From NCBI GenBank assembly GCA_944472155.2, contig OX235272.1, positions 99,268,020 to 99,332,019 on the forward strand: 64,000 nucleotides of DNA. Reading direction: 5' to 3'. The position numbers were made by a program, and so were the translations under genes. A model generated the notes under the pieces. That model ran no database searches, was not told where the DNA came from, and worked only from the letters and a program-made list of their open reading frames with translations. Of this stretch, positions 1 through 12,046 are shown in pieces. The stretch comes from Trichobilharzia szidati. Its lineage: Eukaryota; Platyhelminthes; Trematoda; Strigeidida; Schistosomatidae. Within the stretch, counting starts at the first letter, position 1, and each line of letters starts with the position of its first letter.

Positions 1-320
1 CAAAACCTCTATTTGTCTGTAAAATCCTTGACAGTTAGTCTTAGCTGTATAGAGTTGTTTAGACTGTCTGGCTGGGGTCCTTGAGGTGCTAAGAACTAAT
101 GGCTGAAGACTGTTGATGACATGGCTCAAAACGGTTCTCAGCATGGCAAATGCATTCACTCTTTGTAATCTGCCAGGACCACTAAATCATGTCTTTTTAT
201 GTTAATGTTCTTTCTCTCTTTCCTCTACCTTTGTGTGCTGTATGCAGTATGACAATTCTGTGAAAAGTTCTATGTTGAAACTCAGACGTTCAATCAGTGA
301 TATGTGACGAGTGTCTTAAT
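1..320 (+). mobile_element. RTE-A LINE 3' end fragment
   Basis: Translated, the first 165 bases match the C-terminus of the RTE copy at 48430-51955 (KSLTV...R.LSGWGP...N.WL.T..DMAQN.S....CIHSL) with stops and substitutions. The 3' UTR-like sequence follows. The 5' part lies outside the window. Confidence 0.7.
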
Positions 321-1900
321 GATCTACCACTCTAAGGTCACTTTTTCTAGTCAGAATGCAACTATCCTCTTAAAGCGATATCACATTGCCAAATCAAGAT
401 TACTCCACTTAATCTAATCGAATTAATCCACATATATAATACAGAATATAAATCCATGCCTAGATATGTTTAAGTATGAAAAACTGAGATTATTTATGCC
501 ATACACACAGACACAAACAATGACTGATGGATAATCATGATCTTTACGAAGAGTTCATTTCTCACCTTGAGTTAACATATGGTTATTAAATTTTGATGAG
601 TAATTGAAACATGCCCAACATATTTCTTTATCTTTCAGACATGACAATTTGTAGGCTTGCCAAACACCCTCTGTCACACTATAATTTATCATTTTCTCCC
701 TAGGAAGACAATTTAACACTGAATCAAAATAAACTCCTGGTGATGGAAAATACCCACTTATAAATTATTCTATGCAAGGAACCAAGCAGAACTTAAATTT
801 AAAAAAACACTTGAAGTTTGAGGTTTCACTTTTTTAAGTGCTCAGCAGGAGAACAATTTTGAATTGTACCATATGCTGAGTATAGTAACGTGAAGTACTC
901 ACCATCTTTCATGTGTATCTTCACTTTCTTTTTCTCTTTTCAATGAATGGTTGTTGATGTCATCATCTCAAAGGAGGCGAGTTTTCAGGGAAAAATCCCC
1001 AGTTACATATATTCGTATGTACTTAAGTTTATTTATAAGGTATGTGTCGTCAGTTTATGCGTCTGTAGTCAATAATTTAATAAAGCGATCGTGAGGAGAT
1101 ACACAGAAGCGCTCATGAGATAGTTAAAATGCGGTCACTACTACTACTTCTACTATACAGAATACTTTTCACCATCATACTCTCAAATCATCATCTTTAT
1201 AGCTTTCGGACTTCATTTAATCCATTGTATGGTAATTAATAAAATGGTTATACAATCAAGAATATATGTAATGAGACAAAAAATACAATGGAATACATAT
1301 TACCGAGATAACCCACTTTTATACCATGAGAGAAGTATGGTTGATAAGGCCGGTAGAATAAACAAAGGTCAAATATCTTAATAAGATCACCTGTAATGGG
1401 AGCCATTTCACTATATATTTTAATCAAAAGATTTGCTGTGAAGTTTGAATATTTTTAAAAAAAAACAGGGAATGATAAAATGAGGATGTCTGGCATTTTG
1501 GTGGTATCAGATTGTTTGGGTGTTTATCTATGATATGGCATTAAAAGTTACAAAATATCTCACTGAATTCGGAAGACGGTATTTCAACTACCCAGACAGT
1601 TGAGCTTCTTCTCTTTGTTTCACTTCATTTAAGTGACTTACAGATACATTACTCATTTAGATCTAGATAGGTAAGTGAGAGAAATAATTGAAGACTGTAG
1701 TCTACTCATAACATGGTAAGATAGAACAACAATTCAAAAACGTCATATATTTAGGTTGACTGATCACCAAATCCACGCTCATCTAATCTACATCAAACAC
1801 TTCCAACAGGAATGACGCAACACTGATACTGGAGATATGGAAAATATTACTGCCAATAAAATAAAGGAGAAGAAGTGGTGGGGCTATATAAACAAAATCT
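321..1900. other. No gene recognised
   Basis: AT-rich sequence without coding potential that I can defend. No repeat in this window matches it clearly. Confidence 0.5.
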
Positions 1901-1904
1901 GAAC

Positions 1905-1990
1905 ACGTTGGTATGACCACATGCACTCATTTGTGCTTGGAGCGTCATCCTTTGATAAATAATATTGTGTCATTGTGTGTTACGCACAGT
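1905..1990 (+). repeat. Degenerate PLE-end hairpin (hammerhead-like)
   Basis: Contains tgcactcatttgtgc followed by agcgtcatcc and the A/T-rich tail seen after the better copies at 6640 and 43720, then cacagtgccca. The GAAAC element is mutated. It faces an opposite copy at 2385-2440. Confidence 0.4.
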
Positions 1991-2384
1991 AAAATTTTTG
2001 CACGGAGTTATATTCTACCACAGTGCCCAAATTCTATTTTTATATCTGCCAACTGTTAATAATGATCAATTCCTGTTACTCTATCTGAGAGATTTGATGA
2101 TCACTTATTCTTCACTTGTGTTTACATTATTCAGGCTGTGACTTGCCAGCACTCAAGAGTATGTGACAGACTTATGAATGGATTGTTACTGTTCCTTTTT
2201 CGATTACACTACATGCCTAATACTCAATAATAATGAGCTGCTACGTGTTGTAGTAAATATTAACAAGACTAAACGAGCTTTGAAAATAACTTTGTTGACA
2301 AAGAAGATCTCCTTCGCTGAACAGTCCTTTTATTCTGTTTATTAGATAATTTTTTCTTAAATATCATACAGCGATGCAGTGTTG

Positions 2385-2440
2385 ACGGCTGGATGACGTT
2401 TTGAGCATAAATTATTGCTCATAACCATATCAGTTTTGGT
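2385..2440 (-). repeat. PLE-end hairpin (hammerhead-like)
   Basis: Reverse complement reads ggttatgagcaataatttat, then gctcaaaacgtcatccagc. It has the same hairpin and gtcatccag tail as the PLE ends at 42180 and 43720. Confidence 0.5.
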
Positions 2441-2604
2441 CACGGTTTTATTCTCTCCACTGTTTTACCCTATTATTTGATTTATTGCAGAATTCGTTAT
2501 TTTAGCTTTAACTTAGGAGATGGATGTAACAGTCATTTCATCATTATACGAAAAGAGGGGTAGGAAGTTATAACGAAATACAAATTGTCAAAGCATATGA
2601 TAAC

Positions 2605-3085
2605 TAATTCATATGAACTGTGATCAAGATTTGACCGGATAATTCAAATGAACTGTCGTCAAGATTTGACAGAATAGTTCTAAAATATTTGGTCGCCGAG
2701 TGAGAAGTAGACATTTGTAAAAATTGATATTTGTAATGTCTCAGCGATTGAAATGAGTAATTCCAACGTTTCGTTCGGCAATCTGGTCCGAACTTCTTCA
2801 GGGAAATTAATCGAAATTAACATTACATAGGTTTATATATAAAAAGGAACATCATTTGTTTTTAAAAATTTGTCCAATCATGAGTCATTCAAAAAGTACC
2901 AACAAGTATAATAAACAAAATATTTATGAGCTATGATCAAAATTTGACCTCGGTCTTACAAACTGTTTAAAGTGTTTAACAAAGGTTGACCGGATAGTTG
3001 CAAAATAATTGAGCGCTGAGTGAGAAGTAGACATTTATAAAATTATATTTGTAAAATCTCAGCGAAATTGAAATGATTAATTCTG
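2605..3085. repeat. Spaced direct repeat, two arms of about 150 bp
   Basis: Arms at about 2605-2765 and 2930-3085 share tgatcaaRatttgacc, gagtgagaagtagacattt and tctcagcgaa..ttgaaatga. The spacer has cgtttcgttcggcaatctgg, resembling a retroelement end. No coding sequence. Confidence 0.6.
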
Positions 3086-3094
3086 GATTTGATA

Positions 3095-3558
3095 TATAAT
3101 TCATTGACAATTGAATTACTTCTCTAAACAGAATTCGTCCACTAAGGATATGAATTTTCTTATAGATGTCGCAAGCAGCGAGATAACTAGACTTAGAGAT
3201 ATAACGTTTTGTCGCACAGATAGTTCATTCTACAAATAACTTTATATATCCAATTTCTAACTTATTCGTCAATAAATCAGGATACGGCATTTTGAAAATT
3301 TCAAAAAATCTGAAATATTGTGTTGAATGTGTAATTAAAAAATTTCAAAACATTTTATGAACACAGTTTGTTTCTAAATAGTGATATCGATGAGAGAGAT
3401 GTTACAGTATAACACGGATAATTCCTGAGTAATGTTGTTACTTTTCCCAGTCTGTAACATATTTGAAGAAATAGTAAATAACTATCAGAAAAATATGCAT
3501 ATATGTCATCCCTGCTGTGTTCAATCGTTACTCAAGAGTAATTACAATAATAAATGAG

Positions 3559-3595
<37 letters not shown>

Positions 3596-4610
3596 CTACG
3601 CCGTACTACTATATATACTTTAAATGAATTCTCCGCCAGTAGTAATTATTATAGACTAACGGTTAATAAAGTATGTTGGAGGAAAGCCAATGTGTTAGCT
3701 GATATGGGTTGTAGAAATACGGTGAGATGAAAGCAAGATCTACTTTAGGAAAACACTAATTTAAGCCTTGCTAAAACATTTTCGCTCTTTGACACAAACA
3801 ACAATCTAAGACTAAAATTTTACTACGCTGGAATATCGCTAAGAATATTTACATTGATATGTAGAAGTCACATTAGAGAATGTATCTATTCAAATGAGCA
3901 TTAACTTTAAATGTAATCAGAAACCGAGTTTCGATGAATGAGCAATGTTTATAGCAATATTCCATCTATTGCTTAAAAGCTGTATAGGAAAACAAAGGAT
4001 AATATATCTCGTTCCGTATTATTTAAAAAAAATATAGTTATGTTTTATGTGTATGATGTTTTCCCATGAGGTCATAAAAAGTCATTATTCTCATTCGCGT
4101 CATTTCCATGCTATAACTGGTAATGTGCAGACAAAGAAATCAAGCAACGTATAATCCTTTTTGCTTCGTTAAACAACACTCTGAAATACCAAACAAGAAC
4201 AAAGGAATTGAAAACATATCATATCTTTAATGGTCTTTATTCTACCGACCACTCACTTTCATTTACTTAAAAACAAAAATATGTTTTGTTTCCATAATTC
4301 CCATAGGGGAGAAATTTAATACACGTTTACATACGAGTTGTATTCAATCAAAAAGAGAGGTGTTATAACTATTTGTGTACTCAATGCATTAATTAAGTTA
4401 TTGATGGAAGAGTGTTCATCGTGGTACTACGTTTTAATTTTAACACTCAGTAAGGCACATGCATATTGTACATTATACCTACAAATAAATGAAATTTCCT
4501 AATTTTTCTGAATAACTTAGTGACCATATTTAGGTTTATGTGACAATATATATTTTATCGGTAGCTGATTATTTGTGATATGAATTTCATAAAATCAAAA
4601 CAAGTGATTT
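3095..4610. other. No gene recognised
   Basis: Very AT-rich; apart from the (AT)n tract at 3560-3592 nothing stands out. Confidence 0.5.
3560..3592. repeat. (AT)n microsatellite
   Basis: Sixteen or so uninterrupted AT dinucleotides. Confidence 0.95.
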
Positions 4611-4616
4611 AGAGAA

Positions 4617-5000
4617 AATGTTCTTTTCAACGAATTTATTATCAAGCTGTACAATCGTATATATATGGTTTTCAAGAAATTATATCCGGTGAGGGAATTG
4701 AATCATAGATGTGAATGCATCAAAATAATAATGGTAGGATGAAATGTAATTAAAATGTTTGTGATTATAATCACAGTTAAATGTCAAGTGGCAAAACAAT
4801 TAATGTTATATATAGAATAATTCATAGGATGGATAGAACTTGGAAAGGCTGTGCAATTATAGGATTAGTAGGCAAATCGAATATAATAAAAACGTTAAGT
4901 AATATTGTGTGAAATTTGATAGCATAGAATTTAACGTTGTAAAAAAGAATTGATTTAGAATGACAGGTGGAACAAGTGAAATAATACCGGGAAAAGTTCA
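4617..5000 (+). repeat. Dispersed repeat R-A, copy 1
   Basis: About 380 bp recurring in inverse orientation at 46990-47400 and as a fragment at 6228-6385. Shared blocks include caacgaatttat.atcaagctgt and ggaacaagtgaaataatacc. No coding sequence; the family is unidentified. It abuts the 3' end of a PLE fragment, so it may be part of a PLE terminal region. Confidence 0.65.
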
Positions 5001-5132
5001 AAGTGAGAATAGTAATAGTAACAATTGACGTAATAAAGGAAGAGAATACAAATTGAAAAGCTAAACGAAAATAAATTGGTAGAGCCAAAATATGATTAGG
5101 GATTACCATACTTTAGCATAGAGGGATTAAGA

Positions 5133-5850
5133 TCATAAAAGTTGGAGGGGTTGAACGATCTTTCTATGTACACAGAGAGCTGGCCTTTCTGTTTCGATCG
5201 CCAAAGCTTCAGCAATACAGATGAGTCGGGTACGTAGTGATTTGGGTAAATTACTTTTTGACTTGTAGACGATTTTAAAGGCGGAGGCTATAGAGATAGG
5301 GTTATCATTATCGACCAGATGTTCAATGATCGCGCTTCTTATTGCTCCACTTCCACCTCTTCGTAACCCTACAGGATAGTGTTGTTGCACCCTCTTGGAC
5401 AAAACCTGAGTTGAGCGACCGATATACCTAGCTCCACACAGGCAGGTGAATTGATAAACGCACATGGAGTTGATCAACTGTGGGATCTTGTCCTTCAGGT
5501 TATTGAACAGTAATGGTCAATTGGTAAGGGCTGTTCTCAAAGATGCAACAGGGAATGTTCTTTTCAGGGGCTATGGTATCCGTCTTTTAATGATATTGGA
5601 AGCTAGGTCACCTTTGAATTCCAAGCTCATGTACAGTACTTTCTCGGGTACGGATGATATGTCACGTTTTAAAGGATTTGAATGTATATTCTTGTTCATA
5701 AAACGTGGTGGAAATCCATTTTCTCTCAGGATTTTTCTCAAAAGATTTAACTCATCATTCACAGTATCAGGGCTACATATGCGCCGAGTGTGAGTGGCAG
5801 GCGACCGGATCAGGTCTCGTTTTCTACCAATGGGTACTCAGATGTAGGAA
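5133..5850 (-). pseudogene. Penelope-like element, linker plus GIY-YIG domain
   Basis: Reading down the minus strand: RTRRICSPDTVNDEL-like text near 5760-5810, then NLLRKILRENGFPPRF (5571-5762 frame), then CVYQFTCLCGARYIGRS, which is the GIY-YIG signature, then a C-terminus ending LCVHRKIVQPLQLL at 5133. At least one frameshift lies between 5477 and 5571. In PLEs this endonuclease sits C-terminal to the reverse transcriptase and nicks target DNA. The reverse transcriptase itself is absent, so the copy is 5'-truncated and dead. Confidence 0.8.
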
Positions 5851-6048
5851 TTCGTCAGTTGACGATTGCATGACAGCTTTCAATAAATCGACCTCTTCAG
5901 AGTTCCATTGGTCCTTCTTGATATGTTCATACTCAGGAAATTAATACTAAACTTGCTCTGCATTTCGAGTGTAGATTTTATTGCTGGATGGTAAACATTA
6001 AATAAATTTAATACATTATTCCAGTTATATTCATTAATGTCATATTAG

Positions 6049-6160
6049 ATGGTTGGAGGCAATTGGCAGGAAGCCTTGCGTGATCTAGGTTTCGTGCTAG
6101 TTGGCACTCGTCATCAAGGCGTATCTACAACCTTGAAGGAACTCATGTCCCTTCTGACCT
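6049..6160 (+). repeat. Dispersed repeat R-D, copy 1
   Basis: atggttggaggcaattggca and the following roughly 70 bases (to ggcactcgtca) recur almost exactly on the opposite strand at 12740-12835, joined there to a PLE endonuclease fragment. Confidence 0.6.
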
Positions 6161-6227
6161 GACTGATAGAATTCATTCCTCACCAAAGAAAGGACTAGAC
6201 ACATCACACTACTTACTAGTGTCATAT

Positions 6228-6385
6228 ATGCCATATATAGAACAATTCATGGGATGTACAAAACTTGAAAGTGATGTGAAATTATAGGATTAGTAGGCAA
6301 ACAGAGTCAAAGCTAAAACGTTACGTATCATTGTGTGAGATTTGATAACACAGAATTCAACATTGCAAAACCAAAGTGATTTGGA
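6228..6385 (+). repeat. Dispersed repeat R-A, fragment
   Basis: Shares aaattataggattagtaggc and the flanking roughly 150 bases with 4800-4950. Confidence 0.6.
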
Positions 6386-6639
6386 TGTTGATGAGTATAA
6401 CAAACACCAGTGACTAGTTAGTATTTTCCTGCTTAGTTTGAAGTTTAAGAATCTTGGTTATCGCCCAGTAAGTCGGCGTTTGAGTCCTTTTGCAGGGGCC
6501 AAGACCTCACTTAGTTTATGAGTTAACTAGTTTAACAGTCGGTCCCACGAGGGACCTTGGTATTCATTTCGAGCTGTCAGTTAGAAACTGATGATATAGG
6601 TATAAAACTTGGTCACTGTGTTTTGTGAGTGACTTGATA

Positions 6640-6750
6640 TGATTATGAGCAATAATTTGTGCTCGAAACGTCATCAGTTAATATTACTATATAAAACTGT
6701 GTGATCTATCAAAATAAAAGCTTATCCATAATGGAGTTAAACACTGATGA
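6640..6750 (+). repeat. PLE-end hairpin (hammerhead-like)
   Basis: tgattatgagcaataatttg, then tgctcgaaacgtcatcag, then a tail (ctgtgtgat...atccataatgga) shared with 54387-54480. Confidence 0.6.
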
Positions 6751-7071
6751 AATACACGTTACCTGCAAGAGAATTGTGTTATAACTCAATGAAAGTTTTA
6801 CATCCAAATAGACATCAGATAGTCAGTAAAGTTTGCAAAGTGCTGATCAGAATGCCAAATTCTATATCACAGTGTACTCTTTGTAATTATAGTTGGTAAG
6901 ATGTAGCCTAGATTTCATATGTTTGTTGGCACTTATCACAAGAATTAAAGTCTTCTGTCTGGAATTCGTGTGACCAAACATCATACAATGCTAATGTGCC
7001 ACGAAATGATGGTTGAAAAACATTTTAATGTAAAACTAATAGTTAGCTGCATCTTAATGACTGAATGCTAA

Positions 7072-7210
7072 ACGAGCTCGCCTGGTAACCCGAAAGTCGG
7101 AGGTTCACCCTTCTGTAAATTCATAGGTGCGTACTGTAGAAGTGTCTCAAAGAAGCAGGACGTAACAGCTATCCGATACTCCCTGATTTTCAAAGGTTTT
7201 TAAACCTGTT
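7072..7210 (+). mobile_element. SINE-H copy (hammerhead-type SINE), decayed
   Basis: tRNA-like stretch (gagctcgcctggtaacc...ggaggttca), then gtgcgtactg, a degraded ribozyme segment and the tail aacagctatccgatactccc, matching the better copies at 11293 and 47818. Confidence 0.6.
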
Positions 7211-7214
7211 TTTA

Positions 7215-8335
7215 TCTTCAACCCCAAGAGAAATGATCATTTTCAACAGAATTTGGTTTAATCATATTCAACTGGAGAGTTGATTATTTATGAATAATAT
7301 TTCTTTTAGGTAAGAGATGGTTAGCACCAAAGCTTCAACATATAAATAATAAAATGATTAAAGCGTAAGTTTATATTCAACAGTCTTTCTTGAAGTCATA
7401 CTGACTCACGTAAACAACACAATTTCTTCTGTTCACTTATTCATGAATGAATATGTATAAATTACGATTCATACTCTAGCGCTTACATGGCATTTACAGT
7501 ATTGAACACATTGTACATCGTCATAGTTACTATATAATGTTAACTTTACTACTTTGTGTCACATGCATCGTCATAATTCTACGAAAGCAAACTATTTTTT
7601 TTGACTACGAAAACCAATCCAGTAGAGACAAGGAAAGAATATTGATATTTAATAGAAAAGGTGTTGAAATTACTCTGCTAATTAATTAATGAATTTATTT
7701 ATTCTAAAAAATACTTTAATTACACTTTGTCGGTAATTTAAAAAGATGTATCATTCTCCAGTTCAAGTCTGAACTATTAAAAACAAATCAACAAACAAAC
7801 AATCAAGCAAACAGGCTTGTTTGCACTGTTCATTGTCCACTTAAATAAATGTCCTGCCATTTACATTACTTTACTACCAAGATTTATGCTTTTTCACAGA
7901 GGAGACAAAGTTGCAATTAAAAAGAGAGAAAACTGATGATGATTCTTAATGCCATACTACTTATTCACACCCAATAAATCTTATTATTACGATGTATAAA
8001 TCAGAACATAAAAGAAGATTAACCGTTTCTATTTTCACCTACAACAACACTTTCGTCTGTCTCCATATGAGCAGATAGATAACTATAGGTGTATGAATGT
8101 GTGTATATGTGTGAATCTAGCTACTTACATGTTTTAACACCTCAAACAGTTCAGTATTCTTTCTCTATATGGTTTGTTATTACTATTAATTATCAGTTAA
8201 CAAAAGAGAAGAAATAAGGTGAATTTTAGAAAACGAAAATAACAACGACAAAAATAAATTACTGCACAGAAGCATAGCGAAAAAAAGACCAGTGATCATT
8301 ATTGTTCAGCTGACCAAAAAGTGCATTTTTATTTT
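7215..8335. other. No gene recognised
   Basis: AT-rich, no supported coding or repeat family. Confidence 0.5.
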
Positions 8336-8339
8336 TCTG

Positions 8340-8640
8340 ATAGGAGACACTGCACTGGTTTCCTTAAACTAACTAGCCGGTGTCCCTCAAGGTGTTATTA
8401 TTTCTCCTTACATAACTTACCTCACTCTGACGATGAAGCGAATTTTGTAAAGTATGCCGATGGTCTAACTATTTTCATTCTGGTTAATTTCCAGGCAGCC
8501 TATTGCAAAATGAATAACTTTTTTATCTGTAGTTAGTCACAGGTCTTTGTCAAATGGTGTTAAGCTAAATCCCTCCAAATGTCAGATTGTTAATTTCACT
8601 TTCAGACACAAACATCATTTCATACATTTATTCCCCTTAA
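8340..8640 (+). pseudogene. Non-LTR reverse transcriptase fragment
   Basis: AGVPQGVIISP (GVPQG palm motif), then NFVKYADGLTIF (YADD box with the second D changed to G), then NGVKLNPSKCQIVNF after frame changes. The pattern is of a CR1/Jockey-like LINE. Several stops and frameshifts. Confidence 0.65.
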
Positions 8641-8934
8641 TGAATTTGAACAAAGCAACAACTACAGTTTTAGCAGAATAAAATGGTACCATCTTTTATT
8701 TCGTTGCCTTCTCGTTAGCTGTTTACAGGGCAAAGACATTATTAAATGTATCTACAAAGGCAATTTTAACATACTTGCACAGAGTTCATTTTAAACAAAA
8801 ATCAGTCGATCAATATACGCATACACCAATAATATATACACATATATATGCAATATTGAACACAATTCCGAGCAATAATAACCATACAAAATGAAAACTT
8901 TTCAGTATCTCGCATTCGAATGAAAAATATCCAG

Positions 8935-10578
8935 TTACCAGGGCAAAGAAAGACTGATAACTGCTTCTTTCTGAACGCACAAATCAGGTTTTAGGGGCTT
9001 GATGGAAATGGCTTCAGCAAACTTAAGGAGCATTGAACTCTTTTGCTTATTGATAATTTTGAACGACTTTTAGACGTCCACCTCATGACCCGTGTCGAGG
9101 AGATACCTGGCGATGGAACTGTTGAAATCATTTGTTTCCTTTAGACGTAAACTTTTTGGTACATGTTCAGAAAATCGTAGATATGCCCTTCTTTTTGTTC
9201 TTCCAATGTAACTGCCCCCCCAGATACATGTAAATTTGTATATACAGTTGGAGTTAACATGAGAAGGATATCTATCGATTTTTGATTGTAACAGAGAGCA
9301 AGTTGTTCGAAAGACGGGAACGAGCTTAGCTGCAGGATAGGCTATGGCTAGTGATGTACTCAGCCTTCTGTTGATCATCGCTGCAATGTTTTCGCCTTTA
9401 TAATCAAGCTCAAAGTAGATTGGCTTTTTCCCTACTGTGATTTGTTTCTCATTTGTGACTTCAGATCTTCCATACTTGTTGATGAACCTTTGAGGGTACC
9501 CATTGCTCTTCAATGTCTTTTCAAGAAACTCAAATTCTTCCTCTAGTTTCTCTATAGAGCATATTCTTCTCGCTCTATAGTACAGAGTCTTGACCAGTGC
9601 TCGTTTATAGCTATTTGGACAAAAGCTATTAAAATGTAAGTATTGTCCTTTCCATGTGGACTTACGATAAATTGACTTTTGAATACTACCGTCTTCTAGG
9701 CGTTCCATGGCGGTGTCGAGGAAGTGGAACTTCCCGTCACTTTCTTGTTCCATAGTGAACTTGATATTGGCGTGTGCATCATTGAATAATCTTAGTAGGT
9801 GTGAGGCATGACTACCATTTTTGCACACTATAAGTGTGTCATCAACGTAACGACAGTAGGAAGTTGTTTCATCGATTGCATGCTTCAACTTTGTTCTTTC
9901 AAGGTTGGACATGAATATATCTGCCAAGACAGGGCTAAGTGGACTGCCCATAGCTACACCATCTATTTGGCGATAAAGAATGTTGTCAAATTGGAATTGC
10001 ACATCCATGGTACACATTAGCAGTAGGCTTTTGAATTCTGACTCTGGCAGTGGGAGAAGGTCAAACTGCTGACAAATGGTCTCAATAGTTTCGTTGATTG
10101 GAATCATGGTGAACAAGGAGGTTACATCAAATGACACTATGAAATTATTTAAAACGTTCATGTGGTTCACACTTCCAGAGAAATGAAATGAGTCTTTCAA
10201 TGTGTGCACGCCTAGTCGTTGACGAATAGGTTCCAACTTCTCCGTAAGCCAACGTGACACCTTATGTTGGGGCGAGTTGATCATCGAAAGTATAGGTCTC
10301 AGGGGGACTTGTTGTTTGTGTATCTTCGGAAGGCCGTACTTGTGTGGCAAGCGGGATCCTCGGGGTTTCAAATCATTGTACGTATTATTGTCAATCAATT
10401 TCTTCTTTAGAAGATCTCTTAGTGCGTTTGTGATACGTTTTTCCACTGCATCTGTCTTATCTTTCTGGCAATTGTCAACTTTAAACCTCAGCGAGTCATT
10501 TAACACAGCTTTCATCTTTGCGATGTAGTCTTCTTTGTCCATCAGCACCACTCCTGAGCCTTTGTCAGGTCACAACAT
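8935..10578 (-). pseudogene. Penelope-like element, RT plus GIY-YIG, nearly intact ORF
   Basis: Encodes retrotransposition protein of a PLE. From the N-side: PDKGSGVVLMDKEDYIAKM (about 10578-10520), PHKYGLPKIHKQQVPLRPIL (PLE RT core), SFDVTSLFTMIPINE (catalytic D), DGVAMGSPLSPVLADIF, YCRYVDDTLIVC (catalytic DD), FHFLDTAMERL, a long linker, CIYKFTCIWGGSYIGRTKR (GIY-YIG), and a C-terminus LCVQKEAVISLSLPW ending at TAA 8937-8935. Reading stays in one frame throughout, broken only by a TAA at 9072-9070, so 493 codons are followed by 44 more. The first residues upstream of the lysine-rich DKGSG box are missing: the copy is 5'-truncated and abuts an unrelated Gag fragment at about 10570. Confidence 0.88.
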
Positions 10579-10815
10579 TTGGTGTCACTGCCTGTTGCGA
10601 AATGAAAGTCCCATGGCCTACAGCTTTGATGAAGGAGATATATGGATCTTCTTGAGGGACTTCGAAGCTATTGTAGAGTTGAGTGGCGTGCAAGAGCCAT
10701 CAGCGAAGACGCTTTTACTTGGAACGCTACTGAGAGGTCCGGCGAAAGCAGCATATGATAGTGTGAGGCAAACAGAAGACAAGGGCCAAGCGACAGATCG
10801 TTTATTAAGGAAATC
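10568..10815 (+). pseudogene. LTR-retrotransposon Gag fragment
   Basis: Encodes YSFDEGDIWIFLRDFEAIVE, LSGVQEPSAKTLLLGTLLRG, PAKAAYDSV, ending near DRLLRK. This resembles the capsid-like Gag of schistosome gypsy-type elements; the assignment is by appearance only. No protease, RT or LTR is present nearby. Confidence 0.5.
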
Positions 10816-11079
10816 AACACATATTTATAAATTTTCATTTACATTATTATAGATTATTGTTAGCAGACAACACAGTCTTCTGATTGGTTGTTTCTCACTG
10901 ATAGTGAATCCTTCATCTCTTTGTGGCCGTTTATTGAAGTTCAGAATGTCTATCTGCAAATTGTATCCGTCTACGCAAAGTCTGCCGTGGTTGGTTGTTG
11001 AATCAGTCTTTGTTCATATTTTTCTCACAACCAATATTGAGGACGTAAATTACTGTCTCCCAATTTGGTTAGCAGCCAG

Positions 11080-11650
11080 CTCTCACCACAACTGTTTCAC
11101 AATTATTTCACATAACTCTAATTCAAGGTTATTGAAGGTGATGGAAGCACTTCGGATTAATCACATACAGCCTAAACTGTGTGTACAAAAAACAATAGAC
11201 TTCAATCTTCGCCTACCATGAACTACATGACCTATTTAAATATGATTGGTCATTAGTATGTACTTTTGATTTTATTTAACTGAGTAACTGTCATGATCTT
11301 TATTTTATTGCATGGAGGGTTTCATCATGAGCTGACATCAGTTAGAGAACCACTGGAAAACCTGGGAGTATTGGACAGCTGTTTCGTCCTAGTTTGGGAC
11401 TCTTCATCAGTACGCGCCCACCGTGATTCGAACCCAGGACCTTCTGGTTACAAGGCAAGTTCGTACACCATTGAGCCACTGGGACCCGATCCAATGGTCC
11501 TTGAATTCTAACTTCTGCCAATTCACGACATAGCGCGACCATTTCGCAATGTCTTCTTAGATGAGTTACTGCCTCATCTTCAACCTGCTGTATTTTTATT
11601 ATTGTTAACCATGTTAATTGTAAAGTGGTTGTAAAGGAACAACGAAATGA
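11080..11650 (+). pseudogene. Penelope-like element C-terminus and 3' end, split by a SINE
   Basis: 11085-11221 encodes EALRINHIQPKLCVQKTIDF and a short end with stop, the standard C-terminus of PLE endonuclease domains. The 3' sequence (tttaaatatgattggtcatt ...) runs to about 11290 and resumes at about 11593 (tatttttattattgttaacc), as shown by the uninterrupted copy at 32820-33115. The gap is filled by a SINE-H copy. Confidence 0.7.
11291..11592 (-). mobile_element. SINE-H with hammerhead-like module
   Basis: Read on the minus strand: a leader with gaattggcagaagttagaat, a tRNA-like head (gggtcccagtggctcaatgg ... B-box-like ggttcgaatca), then gcgtactgatgaagagtccc and gtcccaaactaggacgaaac, then cagctgtccaatactccc and ttctctaactgatgtcagc. 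Aligned to the consensus implied by the other copies, the CUGANGA box reads AUGAAGA (C3 changed), while the GUCC/GGAC stem and GAAAC are intact. Known: schistosomes carry a hammerhead-bearing SINE-like family (Sm-alpha). Inferred: this copy belongs to that kind of element and is not expected to self-cleave. Confidence 0.75.
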
Positions 11651-12046
11651 TATCATCTCTCGAAATTTGTCTTCTAAATGCCTTATTCAAATTTATCAAA
11701 GGGACTAATTGTTTTAATTAATATATTTCTTGAATGTAAAATTTAGACAAAATTTGCGGTATGAAATGATATCACTCTACTTTACAGGTCCTCATCAGTT
11801 AATTTCAGACCACCCGAAATTACGGTGGTTATAAGGGAAAGAAAATAATATAATTCAATGTAGGAATAACAGCAGAAGAAGTTTTAAAACCTGAAGTATC
11901 GAAAATATCGACGTTGTAATGTTTTAGTTAAATTTGTTCATAGGGATTTGAGATACTTCATGTTCGATCAGAGAGTGACTGGTGGTAGAACCTAAAGTCG
12001 TAAATTGATAGAAGTCAGAATTCACAGACAACGGGATTTCTTCCCA

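Noticed and set aside
5133..5477. Stand-alone GIY-YIG homing endonuclease or DNA repair gene
   Set aside because: The upstream linker and C-terminus match Penelope-like elements; no separate gene structure is present.
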